Assembly: GCF_003391095.1 (NCBI RefSeq)
Contig: NZ_CP031447.1
Span: 2,046,001 to 2,110,000 of the forward strand
Source of the DNA: Austwickia chelonae
GTDB lineage: Bacteria; Actinomycetota; Actinomycetes; Actinomycetales; Dermatophilaceae
Length of the DNA: 64,000 bases
Direction: 5' to 3'
Below, one piece after another: positions 1-7,626 of the stretch. A program made the translations under genes and the position numbers. Positions within the stretch are counted from its first letter, which is position 1. Each line of letters begins with the position of its first letter. The notes below the pieces were generated by a model. That model did not search any database. It was given only the letters and a program-made list of their open reading frames with translations, and was not told where the DNA came from.

Positions 1-321
1 GTGTACGACACCAATCGGGTGACCGTAGGGCCGGTCGTCGTCCCCGGTGCGCCTTGTCTGCGTTGTCTGGATCTACATCGGTGCGACAAGGATCCGTCGT
101 GGCCTTTGTTCCTCGCTCGCCTCGATCACGGCATCCCTTCGCCGCAGGTGGAGCCGACCGCATGCGCTCTCGGGGCCGGGCTGGCCGCCTTGATGATCCG
201 TAACCTGTGGTTGGAGGAACGTCATCTCCCCGGAGTCAGCTTGGAAGTCGCTTTACCGGAACCAACGGTGATCCAACGTCGTTGGTCTTTTCATGCACGA
301 TGCGACTGTGTGCAGAGCTGA
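1..321 (+). CDS. C-terminal fragment of a ThiF/TOMM cyclodehydratase-like protein
   Basis: The window opens inside this gene; the GTG at position 1 is probably internal. The 106 visible residues hold a CLRC motif near residue 19 and a closing CDC motif, which look like the paired cysteines of a structural zinc site in the cyclodehydratase/ThiF-like family (TIGR03882-type proteins used in azole-peptide biosynthesis and widespread in actinobacteria without an obvious peptide substrate). A VTVGPVVVPG segment precedes the CLRC, as expected for the end of the ThiF-like fold. The following ABC1 kinase gene begins about 15 bases after this stop, so the two are probably co-transcribed. Family assignment comes from motif recognition of a fragment and the substrate is unknown. 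Confidence 0.6.
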   Translation: MYDTNRVTVGPVVVPGAPCLRCLDLHRCDKDPSWPLFLARLDHGIPSPQVEPTACALGAGLAALMIRNLWLEERHLPGVSLEVALPEPTVIQRRWSFHARCDCVQS

Positions 322-335
322 CCGACAATAGTGTC

Positions 336-1703
336 GTGAGCGAGCTCCCCCGACGGGCGATGGCCCGCACCGCCAAGCTCGCCGGGCTGCCGCTCAGCCT
401 GGCAGGTCGCGCAGCCATGGGCGGTGTCAAGAGGCTCGGCGGGAGACCTGCCGAGGAGATCGCGCTGGAGCTTCAGCAACGCACTGCGGAGCACGTCTTC
501 CAGGTATTGGGTGAGCTCAAGGGCGGGGCGATGAAGGTGGGGCAGGCGTTGTCCGTCCTGGAACCGGCTCTTCCTGAGGAGCTCGTCGGGCCGTACCGGG
601 CGGCTTTCACCCGGTTACAGGAGGGCGCCCCTCCGATGCCGCCGTCTTCTGTGCATCGCATCTTGGTCCGGGAGTTCGGTGAGGACTGGCGGGACCTGTT
701 CGCCGAGTTCGAGGATCGTCCTCGGGCAGCAGCTTCCATCGGGCAGGTGCATCATGCCCGGTTGGCCGAGGGCACCGAGGTCGCGGTGAAGGTGCAGTAT
801 CCCGGCGCAGGCGCTGCGCTTCTGGGTGATTTTCGCCGGTTGGGGCGGTTGACGAAGATGACCACCGGTTGGATCCCCGGGTTGGATCTGGGGCCGCTGC
901 TGGCCGAGTTCGAGGACCGGCTGGCCGAGGAGCTCGACTACTCCTTGGAGGCCGAACGACAGCGTGTCTTCGCCGAGGTCTTCGACCAGGACGAGTCGGT
1001 GTTCGCGCCACGGGTCCATCTTCAGCAGGGCACCGTTCTGGTCAGCGACTGGGTCGAGGGGCGTCCGCTCGCCGAGATCATCGCGCAGGGCACCCCGCAG
1101 GAAAGAGACCACGCCGCGGATCGTTATCTGGAGTTCTTGTTCTCCGGGCCGCAACTGGCTCGGCTGCTCCATGCCGACCCTCACCCGGGGAACTTCCGGA
1201 TCCTTCCGGACGGACGTCTGGGGGTGCTGGATTTCGGCGCGGTGGGGGCACTCCCCGGCGGTATGCCGCTGGCGATGGGGCGCGCTTTGCGTTCCGCCCT
1301 GGAAGGGGATGCAGCGGGGGTTCTTCGGGTACTGTCCGAGGAAGGTTTCGTCCAGGACGGCGCTGAGGTGGACGCCGGCCAGTTGCTGAACTATCTGGCA
1401 CCGTTCACCGAGCCGATCGCGGTGGAAAGCTTCACGTTCACCCGGGAGTGGATGTCTGGGCAAGCTGAGCGGTTGCGGGACCCCCGGGAGAAGGACTTCG
1501 GGTTAGGTCTTCGCTTGAATCTGCCGCCCGAGTACCTGTTGATCCACCGGGTGTGGGCCGGTGGCCTGGGAGTGCTCTGCCAGCTGGGCGGGACGGTACA
1601 AGCGGCGGAGATCGCCTACAGCTGGCTGCCCGGCCTGGACCCGGACTGGTCCTCCAGGGTCGCGGAGGACGACTCTGCAGAGGGGGATCCTCGGGGCGGA
1701 TGA
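336..1703 (+). CDS. ABC1/UbiB/AarF-family atypical kinase
   Basis: About 455 residues with the marks of the ABC1 family: the KxGQ-type segment (MKVGQALSV) near residue 65, an alanine-rich AAASIGQVHHA loop in place of the usual glycine-rich loop, VAVKVQYPG carrying the ATP-binding lysine, an HADPHPGNF catalytic segment and LDFGAVG as the metal-binding Asp motif. The open frame extends upstream to 207, but that would overlap the preceding gene by over 100 bases; GTG 336 or ATG 360 is more likely, and neither has a clear Shine-Dalgarno sequence. The M. tuberculosis homologue sits beside whiB7 and has been linked to macrolide tolerance. Here it converges on whiB7, with a strong hairpin just after its stop. 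The physiological substrate is unknown. Confidence 0.88.
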   Translation: MSELPRRAMARTAKLAGLPLSLAGRAAMGGVKRLGGRPAEEIALELQQRTAEHVFQVLGELKGGAMKVGQALSVLEPALPEELVGPYRAAFTRLQEGAPPMPPSSVHRILVREFGEDWRDLFAEFEDRPRAAASIGQVHHARLAEGTEVAVKVQYPGAGAALLGDFRRLGRLTKMTTGWIPGLDLGPLLAEFEDRLAEELDYSLEAERQRVFAEVFDQDESVFAPRVHLQQGTVLVSDWVEGRPLAEIIAQGTPQERDHAADRYLEFLFSGPQLARLLHADPHPGNFRILPDGRLGVLDFGAVGALPGGMPLAMGRALRSALEGDAAGVLRVLSEEGFVQDGAEVDAGQLLNYLAPFTEPIAVESFTFTREWMSGQAERLRDPREKDFGLGLRLNLPPEYLLIHRVWAGGLGVLCQLGGTVQAAEIAYSWLPGLDPDWSSRVAEDDSAEGDPRGG

Positions 1704-1738
1704 CTCACCCGAGGGTGCCACGAACTTCTCTGCACGAT

Positions 1739-1785
1739 ATATGGGTCGGGGGCGACAGATCATGTCTGTCGCCCCCGACCCATAT
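1739..1785. terminator. Perfect 21-bp hairpin, probable bidirectional terminator
   Basis: Arms 1739-1759 and 1765-1785 are perfect reverse complements around a 5-nt loop. It lies 35 bases after the ABC1 kinase stop and 10 bases after the stop of the small minus-strand gene, so it can serve both. There is no long T-tract, as is common for actinobacterial terminators. Confidence 0.8.
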
Positions 1786-1795
1786 CGGCCTTCCG

Positions 1796-1948
1796 TCAGC
1801 GGAGGCCGACCACGTCCCGCAGGATCGTGGCGTTATACGCATAGCTCATGTTGTCTTCTTCCTGGCCATCGCGCTTCTTGGTCATCTCGTTACGAGTGAC
1901 GGCCAAGCGCAGCCGGTCGAGAGTCAACAGGGCACCGTTCGGCTTCAT
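1796..1948 (-). CDS. Small free-standing protein, 50 aa, unknown function
   Basis: A 50-residue frame starting MKPNGALLTL and ending RDVVGLR. The open frame runs further upstream, but ATG 1948 follows a strong AGGGGG Shine-Dalgarno about 7 bases away. It has its own candidate promoter (about 2046-2075) and ends 10 bases before a 21-bp hairpin, so it looks like a complete transcription unit. The product is mixed-charge and hydrophilic (TRNEMTKKRDGQEED in the middle), without a signal peptide, membrane segment or cysteine pair. I recognise no family. It lies between the ABC1 kinase and whiB7, and could be either a small regulatory protein or a translated regulatory RNA. Confidence 0.55.
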   Translation of the reverse strand: MKPNGALLTLDRLRLAVTRNEMTKKRDGQEEDNMSYAYNATILRDVVGLR

Positions 1949-2045
1949 GAATTTTCCCCCTCCATGGGCATCACATGTGCTTGAGATACGGATATGAAAC
2001 CCGCTTACCCAGGGATTAACTTTACCTTCACAGTAAAGAGATGGC

Positions 2046-2075
2046 AAATTAGCAGGTCAAAATCCTTGACGTCAA
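2046..2075 (-). promoter_or_regulatory. Candidate sigma-70-type promoter for the 50-aa gene
   Basis: On the minus strand a TTGACG (2070-2075) is followed after 18 bases by an extended -10 TGC-TAATTT (TAATTT at 2046-2051). The -35 lies inside a perfect 14-bp palindrome, CCTTGACGTCAAGG (2064-2077). This predicts a start of transcription near 2039 and a leader of about 90 nt before ATG 1948. Inferred from motif match only. Confidence 0.4.
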
Positions 2076-2203
2076 GGGAATTGAGAGCAATAATTCGCCC
2101 CTCTTGGACGACCGTCCTTTTTACTGAAAAGAGCACAAGGCCTGCGAGTTCACCGAAAAATCGCCTGAAGAAGAACCGACCAGAAGCCGGACAAATGGTT
2201 CAC

Positions 2204-2473
2204 TCAGGCAGCAATCTCGGCCTTGCGCGGACGCCCCCGTGGCCGTTTGCGTGCCACCACCTTTCCGTGGAGCACCAATTCACCACCCCAGACACCCCAG
2301 GGCTCAGCACGATCCAGAGCACCTTGTAAGCACTCCACCCGCAACGGACAACCCTGGCACTGGACCTTGGCCGTCTCGACCTCAGACGGATTCTCGGCGA
2401 ACCACAATTCGCCATGACCCTCCTGGCAGGGCAAAACCATGGAAGGCGGAAAACAACTGCTAACAACACTCAT
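2204..2473 (-). CDS. whiB7: WhiB7-like Fe-S transcriptional regulator
   Basis: Eighty-nine residues with all WhiB hallmarks: four cluster cysteines (C16, C39, C42, C48 in CX2CX5C spacing), the GVWGGE turn at residues 60-65, and a C-terminal RPRGRPRK AT-hook that separates WhiB7 from most other WhiB proteins. WhiB7 binds sigma-A region 4 and activates intrinsic antibiotic-resistance genes. ATG 2473 has an AGGAAG ribosome site about 10 bases upstream. Its place directly downstream of uvrD2 and facing an ABC1 kinase is the classical whiB7 neighbourhood. The leader carries a translated upstream frame and an intrinsic terminator, indicating control by attenuation. Confidence 0.93.
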   Translation of the reverse strand: MSVVSSCFPPSMVLPCQEGHGELWFAENPSEVETAKVQCQGCPLRVECLQGALDRAEPWGVWGGELVLHGKVVARKRPRGRPRKAEIAA

Positions 2474-2527
2474 CAGTACGAACTTCCTGATAGCAAAGGA
2501 ACGCGCCCTACGGCCGCAACGCCGACG

Positions 2528-2560
2528 AAAAAAGCCGCAGGACCCGTCAGGGTTCCGCGG
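2528..2560 (-). terminator. Intrinsic terminator (attenuator) in the whiB7 leader
   Basis: On the minus strand an 11-base arm (2550-2560) pairs with 2535-2545 around a TGAC loop, with one mismatch and one G-T pair, and is followed at once by six T residues (2528-2533). It lies between the upstream frame, which ends at 2585, and the whiB7 ATG at 2473. It is the only terminator-like hairpin I found here with a true T-tract, as expected for a regulated attenuator. Confidence 0.8.
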
Positions 2561-2584
2561 CCAGTAAGGTGCCTGATCCGATGC

Positions 2585-2776
2585 TCAGATCATGGCGCCC
2601 CATGCAGGCGGACCACTGACGGAAGACAGAGAGGTGGGAGTGAGTAGACGATCACCGGAACGCGCCACGACGAAGGCATCAGCAGGCGCGGCCACCGCGA
2701 GGGAAACACCGGAGCCATCTCCGGGAACGCCCAGGGGGGCATCGGGAAAAGCCAGTTTTGTCATCAGCTTGATCAT
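2585..2776 (-). CDS. whiB7 leader upstream ORF (63 codons)
   Basis: ATG 2776 follows a near-ideal AGGAGG site with about 8 bases spacing, and the frame runs 63 codons to a TGA about 25 bases before the attenuator hairpin. The peptide (MIKLMTKLAFPDAPLG... to ...GPPAWGAMI) is rich in Ala, Gly, Pro, Ser and Val and matches no family I know. whiB7 leaders in actinobacteria usually contain a translated upstream ORF followed by a terminator, so that ribosome stalling by antibiotics favours read-through; this fits that architecture. Its sequence need not be conserved. It could instead be a small functional protein, but position and ribosome site favour the leader role. Confidence 0.6.
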   Translation of the reverse strand: MIKLMTKLAFPDAPLGVPGDGSGVSLAVAAPADAFVVARSGDRLLTPTSLSSVSGPPAWGAMI

Positions 2777-2818
2777 CGTCGCCACCTCCTGTCGGTCTCG
2801 CGCGGGCACACCAGGCAT

Positions 2819-2847
2819 GAAGAACATTCGCTCAACAGCCAGGTCAA
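2819..2847 (-). promoter_or_regulatory. whiB7: Candidate whiB7 promoter
   Basis: On the minus strand a TTGACC (2842-2847) lies about 45 bases upstream of the leader ORF's ribosome site, with T-rich TGTTCTTC (2819-2826) 15-17 bases downstream as a weak -10. The spacing falls short of ideal, so this is tentative. Confidence 0.25.
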
Positions 2848-2904
2848 GAGTAAGAACTCCGCCCCCCGAGCGCAATCATTTTTTGACCTGCGTGTTCAAC
2901 GGAT

Positions 2905-5079
2905 TCAGTTGACGTCTGGACGCTTCTCGCTCGACTCCGTGCCGACCAGGGCCACCGCCTTGCCCACATCTCCGCCGGCGACCACGGTCAAGACCGCCAA
3001 ACCGTAACGCGTCACCTTCCGTGCGCCCACCCCCGGCACCCGCCCCAATGTCGCCAGATCGTGCGGCTCCCGCTCTGCGATCACCGTCAATGTCGCATCG
3101 GTGAAAACCACGAAAGTCGGAACCCGGTCACGCTCGGCCACTACCGATCGCCACTGTTCCAAACGCTCGAAGATCTCCGGGTCGTAGGAGGGCGGGCACT
3201 GACCGCAACGCCCCATCTTCCGTTCTGCCGCCGAGTCCAAAGAAGCCCCGCACACCCGACATCTCGACAGCAACGGAGGTTTCCGTGGCCGATCCTTCTC
3301 GGACGCGACCCCACCTGCCGGACGCCCACCCGCACCCGGCGTACTCTGCGAACCGACCAGTGGAGACACATCGGCCAAGAAACGGGAAGGACGACGGTTC
3401 TGCCGTCCCCCCGACGCCCGCGCACCGGCCCACGACAGACGAAGTTCCCTGCGGGCCCGCGTCAACCCCACGTACATGAGACGACGTTCTTCCTCCACCG
3501 CATCCGGGCCCTCAGCCATCATGATCGGCATATATCCGTCGCTGCAGCCCGCAAGAAAGACCACGTCCCACTCCAGCCCCTTCGCCGCATGCAAGGACGC
3601 CAAGGTCACCCCCTGCATCGACGGAGGATGCTCAGCTGCGCTCCGCTCGTCCAGCTCCCCCACCAGGTCACGCAGTCGCGCCCGCGGCGACAGGGTCACC
3701 AAGTCGTCAGCGACCTGCACGAGCGCGGTCAAGGACTCCCAGCGCTCACGGACAGCGCCACCTCCCGCAGGGGGCTGCGGGCTCCACCCCGCTCCGGCAA
3801 GCACATCACGCACCAGCTCAGGCAGCGGACAAGTTCCGTCGTCGGACACCGCGGCGCCCCGCAGTAGAACCAGAGCCCGTTTGACCTCGTCCCGACGGAA
3901 GAAACGTTCGCCACCTTTCACCAGATAAGGCACCTCTGCCGCCGAAAGCGCCTGTTCGAAGACCACCGACTGGGCATTGGTCCGGAAGAGGATCGCCATC
4001 TCCCCCGCCTGGACTCCAGCAGCGATCCGCGAACGGATCTGCGACACCACCCCGGCCGCTTCGCTCTCCTCGTCGGAGTAAGCGGTCAGTACCGGAGGCG
4101 GCCCCGAAGCGCCCTGAGCCTCCAAGCGCAAGGGAGCAGCCACGCCCTCGGCACGAGCCCGCTCCCCCCACACCGCATTGGCCAAGGCGACGATCTGCGG
4201 GGACGACCGGTAGTTACGGACCAGTCGCACCAAGGAAGCCTGCGGACGACGCCGGGTGAACTCCAACAGATGACGTGGGTCGGCCCCGGTGAAGCTGTAA
4301 ATCGTCTGATTGGGGTCACCGACCACACAGAGATCCTCGCGCTCCCCCACCCACAGGTCGAGAAGGCGTTGCTGTACGGCGTTGACGTCCTGGTACTCGT
4401 CGACCACGAAGTGTCGGTACTGCCCGCGCACCTCACGCGCAATATCCGGGCGATCGGCGAGAATGCCACACAGGATGAGCAGGACGTCCTCGAAATCGAT
4501 GACCCCACGCCCGGTCTTCACCATCTCGTAGGCGTCCAGCAAACGGGCGACGGTGGTCAGATCCACCCCGGCCGGATCGCGGTGCGACTTGCGGGCCACC
4601 GCGGCATAGGTCTCAGCCGTCACCCCCGAGACCTTCGCCCACTCGACCTCCGCCGACAGATCCCGGACCGCTGCCCGATCCGCCTGGATCCCCAGATGCT
4701 GACAGGCCTCGGAGACCGCCCCGGCCTTCTGCGGCAGCAATTGCGGAGGTGGCCCCCCGATGGCCTTCGGCCAGAAGTAGGCCAGCTGACGTAGCGCCGC
4801 CGCGTGGAAGGTCCGCGCCTGCACGCCACCCACACCGAGGGAGCGCAACCGGGTCCGCATCTCCCCCGCGGCCCGCGCGGTGAAAGTCACCGCCAGAACC
4901 CGGCCCGGCACATAAGCTCCGGCATGGACGCCGTAGGCGATCCGATGGGTGATCGCCCGCGTCTTGCCGGTGCCCGCACCCGCCAGGACGCACATCGACC
5001 CCAACGGCTGCGAAGCCACTTCCCGCTGTTGCGGGTCCAAGTTCGCCAGCACCGCATCGGCATCCGCTACAGGTCTCAT
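2905..5079 (-). CDS. uvrD2: Superfamily I DNA helicase UvrD2
   Basis: About 724 residues of a 3'-5' SF1A helicase: Walker A GAGTGKT near residue 35, Walker B VVDEYQD, the GDPNQTIYSF motif and YVGLTRARR motif VI. Between the helicase core and the end lies the four-cysteine motif (CRVCGASL and CGQCP) that defines the UvrD2 subgroup, followed by a C-terminal HRDC domain (DLATLGRVPGVGARKVTRYG). The frame is open from 5088, but GGGAGG lies directly against that ATG; the ATG at 5079 has correct spacing. UvrD2 is essential in mycobacteria and acts in repair and restart. It is followed by the whiB7 leader on the same strand. Confidence 0.93.
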   Translation of the reverse strand: MRPVADADAVLANLDPQQREVASQPLGSMCVLAGAGTGKTRAITHRIAYGVHAGAYVPGRVLAVTFTARAAGEMRTRLRSLGVGGVQARTFHAAALRQLAYFWPKAIGGPPPQLLPQKAGAVSEACQHLGIQADRAAVRDLSAEVEWAKVSGVTAETYAAVARKSHRDPAGVDLTTVARLLDAYEMVKTGRGVIDFEDVLLILCGILADRPDIAREVRGQYRHFVVDEYQDVNAVQQRLLDLWVGEREDLCVVGDPNQTIYSFTGADPRHLLEFTRRRPQASLVRLVRNYRSSPQIVALANAVWGERARAEGVAAPLRLEAQGASGPPPVLTAYSDEESEAAGVVSQIRSRIAAGVQAGEMAILFRTNAQSVVFEQALSAAEVPYLVKGGERFFRRDEVKRALVLLRGAAVSDDGTCPLPELVRDVLAGAGWSPQPPAGGGAVRERWESLTALVQVADDLVTLSPRARLRDLVGELDERSAAEHPPSMQGVTLASLHAAKGLEWDVVFLAGCSDGYMPIMMAEGPDAVEEERRLMYVGLTRARRELRLSWAGARASGGRQNRRPSRFLADVSPLVGSQSTPGAGGRPAGGVASEKDRPRKPPLLSRCRVCGASLDSAAERKMGRCGQCPPSYDPEIFERLEQWRSVVAERDRVPTFVVFTDATLTVIAEREPHDLATLGRVPGVGARKVTRYGLAVLTVVAGGDVGKAVALVGTESSEKRPDVN

Positions 5080-5343
5080 CCCTGGCATCCTCCCAGGAAG
5101 AGCCCGTCATCGCGCAAAATATTTCAATCCAGATCTCGCCAAGAGCATCCTCGGCAGCCTGCCCGGCACGTCTCGTCGAGGCCACGCGTACCTGTCCACG
5201 CGGGGGCGAGTCCCTCAGGTCGTACCGGCCAGACCACCGGCGAGGGAACCTGGAGCATCACTCGCTGTGTTTTCACGTAGTTCTCCCAGCTACCTTCTAA
5301 CCAGCGGTGTTTAAATGCGTCCGTGGGAGCATTAACACTTATT
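5080..5343. other. Divergent intergenic region between uvrD2 and the amidase gene
   Basis: About 260 bases separating two divergent starts; it must hold both promoters. It is AT-richer toward the amidase start. I see no repeat, RNA gene or convincing small gene. Confidence 0.5.
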
Positions 5344-7020
5344 ATGGAAGCATATGGCGCATCTTTTGCCACGGTGGCCGTTGTGGTCTCAGCCATCGCC
5401 GCTACCGCCTTTTTAGGCCTTTACGCTCTAAATCAGAAACGGCGCGGCCGCACGTGGGGCAAGGCGGTCCCCGCCCTACTCGTCGGTACAGCCGTGATCG
5501 TCGGAATCGTCAGCAGTGGGGCGCGGGTTCTGCAGCAACTGACCGGGCTCCAGCGGCAGGAGGGCAAGGTCCTCACACTGGACGAGAACACCAACCATTT
5601 CCCCCGGCAGACCGAAGTCAACATGGCTGCCTTCGACCGCCTCATCGACCGGGTGGGCGAAAGCCGCCTGAAAGAGATGAAGACGCAGTTCGCCGACGCC
5701 GACATGATGGCCCGCCACCAGCTGCGCGTCAAGCACGGTTACACCTCGTCGGACATGCTCGCTTACTACGCCTGGCGGATGAAGGGACAGGACGCGAAGG
5801 GCAATGTCTACTACCGCGCCGTGATGGAACTCGACCAGCGCGCCATCGAGGCCGCCGAGAAAGCTGGAAAAGCAGATCCGAATAACCCGATGCACGGCGC
5901 GATCGCCCTGGTGAAAGGCAATATCGCCGTCAGCGGATTGGTCAACGACTCCGGCAGTTGGGCGCTGGCCGACTCCACCGCGGCCTCCGATGCCGACGTC
6001 GTCCAACGCCTCCGCGACGGCGGGGCCATCATCGCCGGGCGGGCGAACCTGTCGGAGTTCGCGAACTACCTCACCTTCGGCGGCCCCAACGGCTTTACCG
6101 GCAGATCAGGTCAGACACTGAGCCCGCAAGGACCGTTGACCGTCGACCCGTTGGGTTCGTCGACAGGCTCGGCCACCGCCATCGCACTGGACTACGCCGA
6201 CTTCACCGTCGGCACCGAGACCTCCGGCTCCGTCCTCGCACCCGCCGGAGCCGCCGGGGTGGTGGGCCTCAAGTCATCGCATGACGGCTGCTCGATCTCC
6301 GGGATCGTTCCCATCGACGACCGCATCGACTCCGTCGGTTTCCTGGGCCGCAGCACCCGCGACGTGCAGCTCGCCCACGGTATCGCGTGCCATCCCGCGA
6401 AGGAGTCGGGCGCCGCGACGCCCACCATTGCTCCCGCGCCCACCAAGATCATGGTGCTCGGAGAGGTCCCTCAGTCACTGAAGGATCTCGCCAAGAAGGG
6501 AAATATCAACATCGTCGAGGCACCGGAGAAGATCTCCGAACTAGTTTCGAAAGTGGATGAAACGAACGCGGAAACCATTTTGAAAGCCGGGTTCGGTCCC
6601 TCGCTGGAAAAGCATTTTCGGAGCTCTACAGGGAAAGCGAAAAAAGCGGCTGATGTCGCAAAGTATTACGAGGACAACCCCGAGACCGCTCCCTACGGTT
6701 ACATCATGCTGCGCAATGCCGTCGAAATCGACGACGAAGGGCGCGCCGCCGGTCAGAAGGAGCTGGACCAGGCGAAGCAGGCCATGGCCAAGGTCGATGC
6801 CGAACTGCGCGCAGCCAAGGTCGACGCGCTCGTGACCTCGACGACCGACCTGGCCGCCTTCTCATTGGCCGGCGCACCACGGATCTCGGTGCCGCTGGAG
6901 AAGAAGACCGATCCTGTCGGCAAGGAATCGCCGGAAGTCGCTTTCCAGGTCACCGCTGCCAGGCAGGACGCACTGCCCCAGGTCATCGCCATCGCAGCAG
7001 CACTCAAGCCCGCGAAGTAG
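5344..7020 (+). CDS. Membrane-anchored amidase-signature family protein
   Basis: About 558 residues. Two hydrophobic segments near the N-terminus (roughly residues 7-28 and 43-59) precede a long linker and an amidase-signature domain. The Ser-cisSer-Lys triad is visible: Lys in MHGAIALVKGNIAVSG (about K191), GSSTGSATA (cis-Ser about 272-273), and TETSGSVLAPA holding the nucleophile (about S296). The cytoplasmic enzymes of this family hydrolyse amides or transamidate; a membrane-anchored form suggests an extracytoplasmic substrate, perhaps envelope-related. ATG 5344 is chosen over GTG 5323 (7 codons upstream); neither has ideal ribosome spacing. It interrupts the usual uvrD2-mycoredoxin neighbourhood. 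Substrate unknown. Confidence 0.8.
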   Translation: MEAYGASFATVAVVVSAIAATAFLGLYALNQKRRGRTWGKAVPALLVGTAVIVGIVSSGARVLQQLTGLQRQEGKVLTLDENTNHFPRQTEVNMAAFDRLIDRVGESRLKEMKTQFADADMMARHQLRVKHGYTSSDMLAYYAWRMKGQDAKGNVYYRAVMELDQRAIEAAEKAGKADPNNPMHGAIALVKGNIAVSGLVNDSGSWALADSTAASDADVVQRLRDGGAIIAGRANLSEFANYLTFGGPNGFTGRSGQTLSPQGPLTVDPLGSSTGSATAIALDYADFTVGTETSGSVLAPAGAAGVVGLKSSHDGCSISGIVPIDDRIDSVGFLGRSTRDVQLAHGIACHPAKESGAATPTIAPAPTKIMVLGEVPQSLKDLAKKGNINIVEAPEKISELVSKVDETNAETILKAGFGPSLEKHFRSSTGKAKKAADVAKYYEDNPETAPYGYIMLRNAVEIDDEGRAAGQKELDQAKQAMAKVDAELRAAKVDALVTSTTDLAAFSLAGAPRISVPLEKKTDPVGKESPEVAFQVTAARQDALPQVIAIAAALKPAK

Positions 7021-7114
7021 CCGCGATCGACGACACCCCAGCGACGCTCTGGAGTAGACGACCCTGCCGAACCACTTCGTCGTCACCAGAGATGCCCCGT
7101 CGACGGCCCTCCCT

Positions 7115-7148
7115 CCGCGCCCGACCTCACCCTCGAGGTCGGGCGCGG
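7115..7148. terminator. 13-bp GC-rich hairpin after the amidase gene
   Basis: Arms 7115-7127 and 7136-7148 are perfect reverse complements with an 8-nt loop, about 95 bases after the amidase stop. No T-tract. Confidence 0.65.
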
Positions 7149-7282
7149 AACCGTCTTCCGCCTGAACGTCATCGATGCCGGCTCCTGGCCTGGCACGGCA
7201 ACCGTCCTTCCCTGCCCTTTGGGTTCGCCGATATTTTTACGGCACACTCGGCTGACACCGATCGCCCGTTTGAGGAGAGTCC

Positions 7283-7546
7283 ATGACCAAGGGGCACCTG
7301 CCTACCCCCGGGGCCGTCACCGTCTATGCCACCGGTTGGTGTCCCTTCTGCACCAGACTGCGCCGGAACCTGGACGACCTCGGCGTGGACTACGACCTCA
7401 TCGACATCGACACCGATACCCAGGCAGCCGCTTTCGTCGAGCACGTCAATGGCGGCAACCGGACGGTACCCACGGTGCTCTTCGCCGACGGCGGAACCCT
7501 GACCAACCCGATCGCCGAAGCCGTTCAGGCCCGCGCCACCCGCTGA
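7283..7546 (+). CDS. mrx1: Mycoredoxin-like glutaredoxin
   Basis: Eighty-seven residues of a glutaredoxin fold with the redox motif WCPFC at about residues 19-23, a cis-Pro segment TVPTVLF and a short Gly-rich end. Mycoredoxins reduce mixed disulfides using mycothiol, the actinobacterial low-molecular-weight thiol. The start has an AGGAG site 5 bases upstream. Position between uvrD2 and adnAB matches the M. tuberculosis mrx1 context, supporting the assignment over a generic glutaredoxin. The next gene begins about 80 bases later on the same strand. Confidence 0.88.
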   Translation: MTKGHLPTPGAVTVYATGWCPFCTRLRRNLDDLGVDYDLIDIDTDTQAAAFVEHVNGGNRTVPTVLFADGGTLTNPIAEAVQARATR

Positions 7547-7626
7547 GCCGCAAGGGCCGGGTCGCGCACCTGCGCCCGGCGCTGCGGAACACGACCTCGG
7601 CGACGCGCCGTCGTACCGTGTCTGTC

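Noticed and set aside
207-335. Upstream extension of the ABC1 kinase to ATG 207
   Set aside because: It overlaps the preceding gene in another frame and carries no family sequence.
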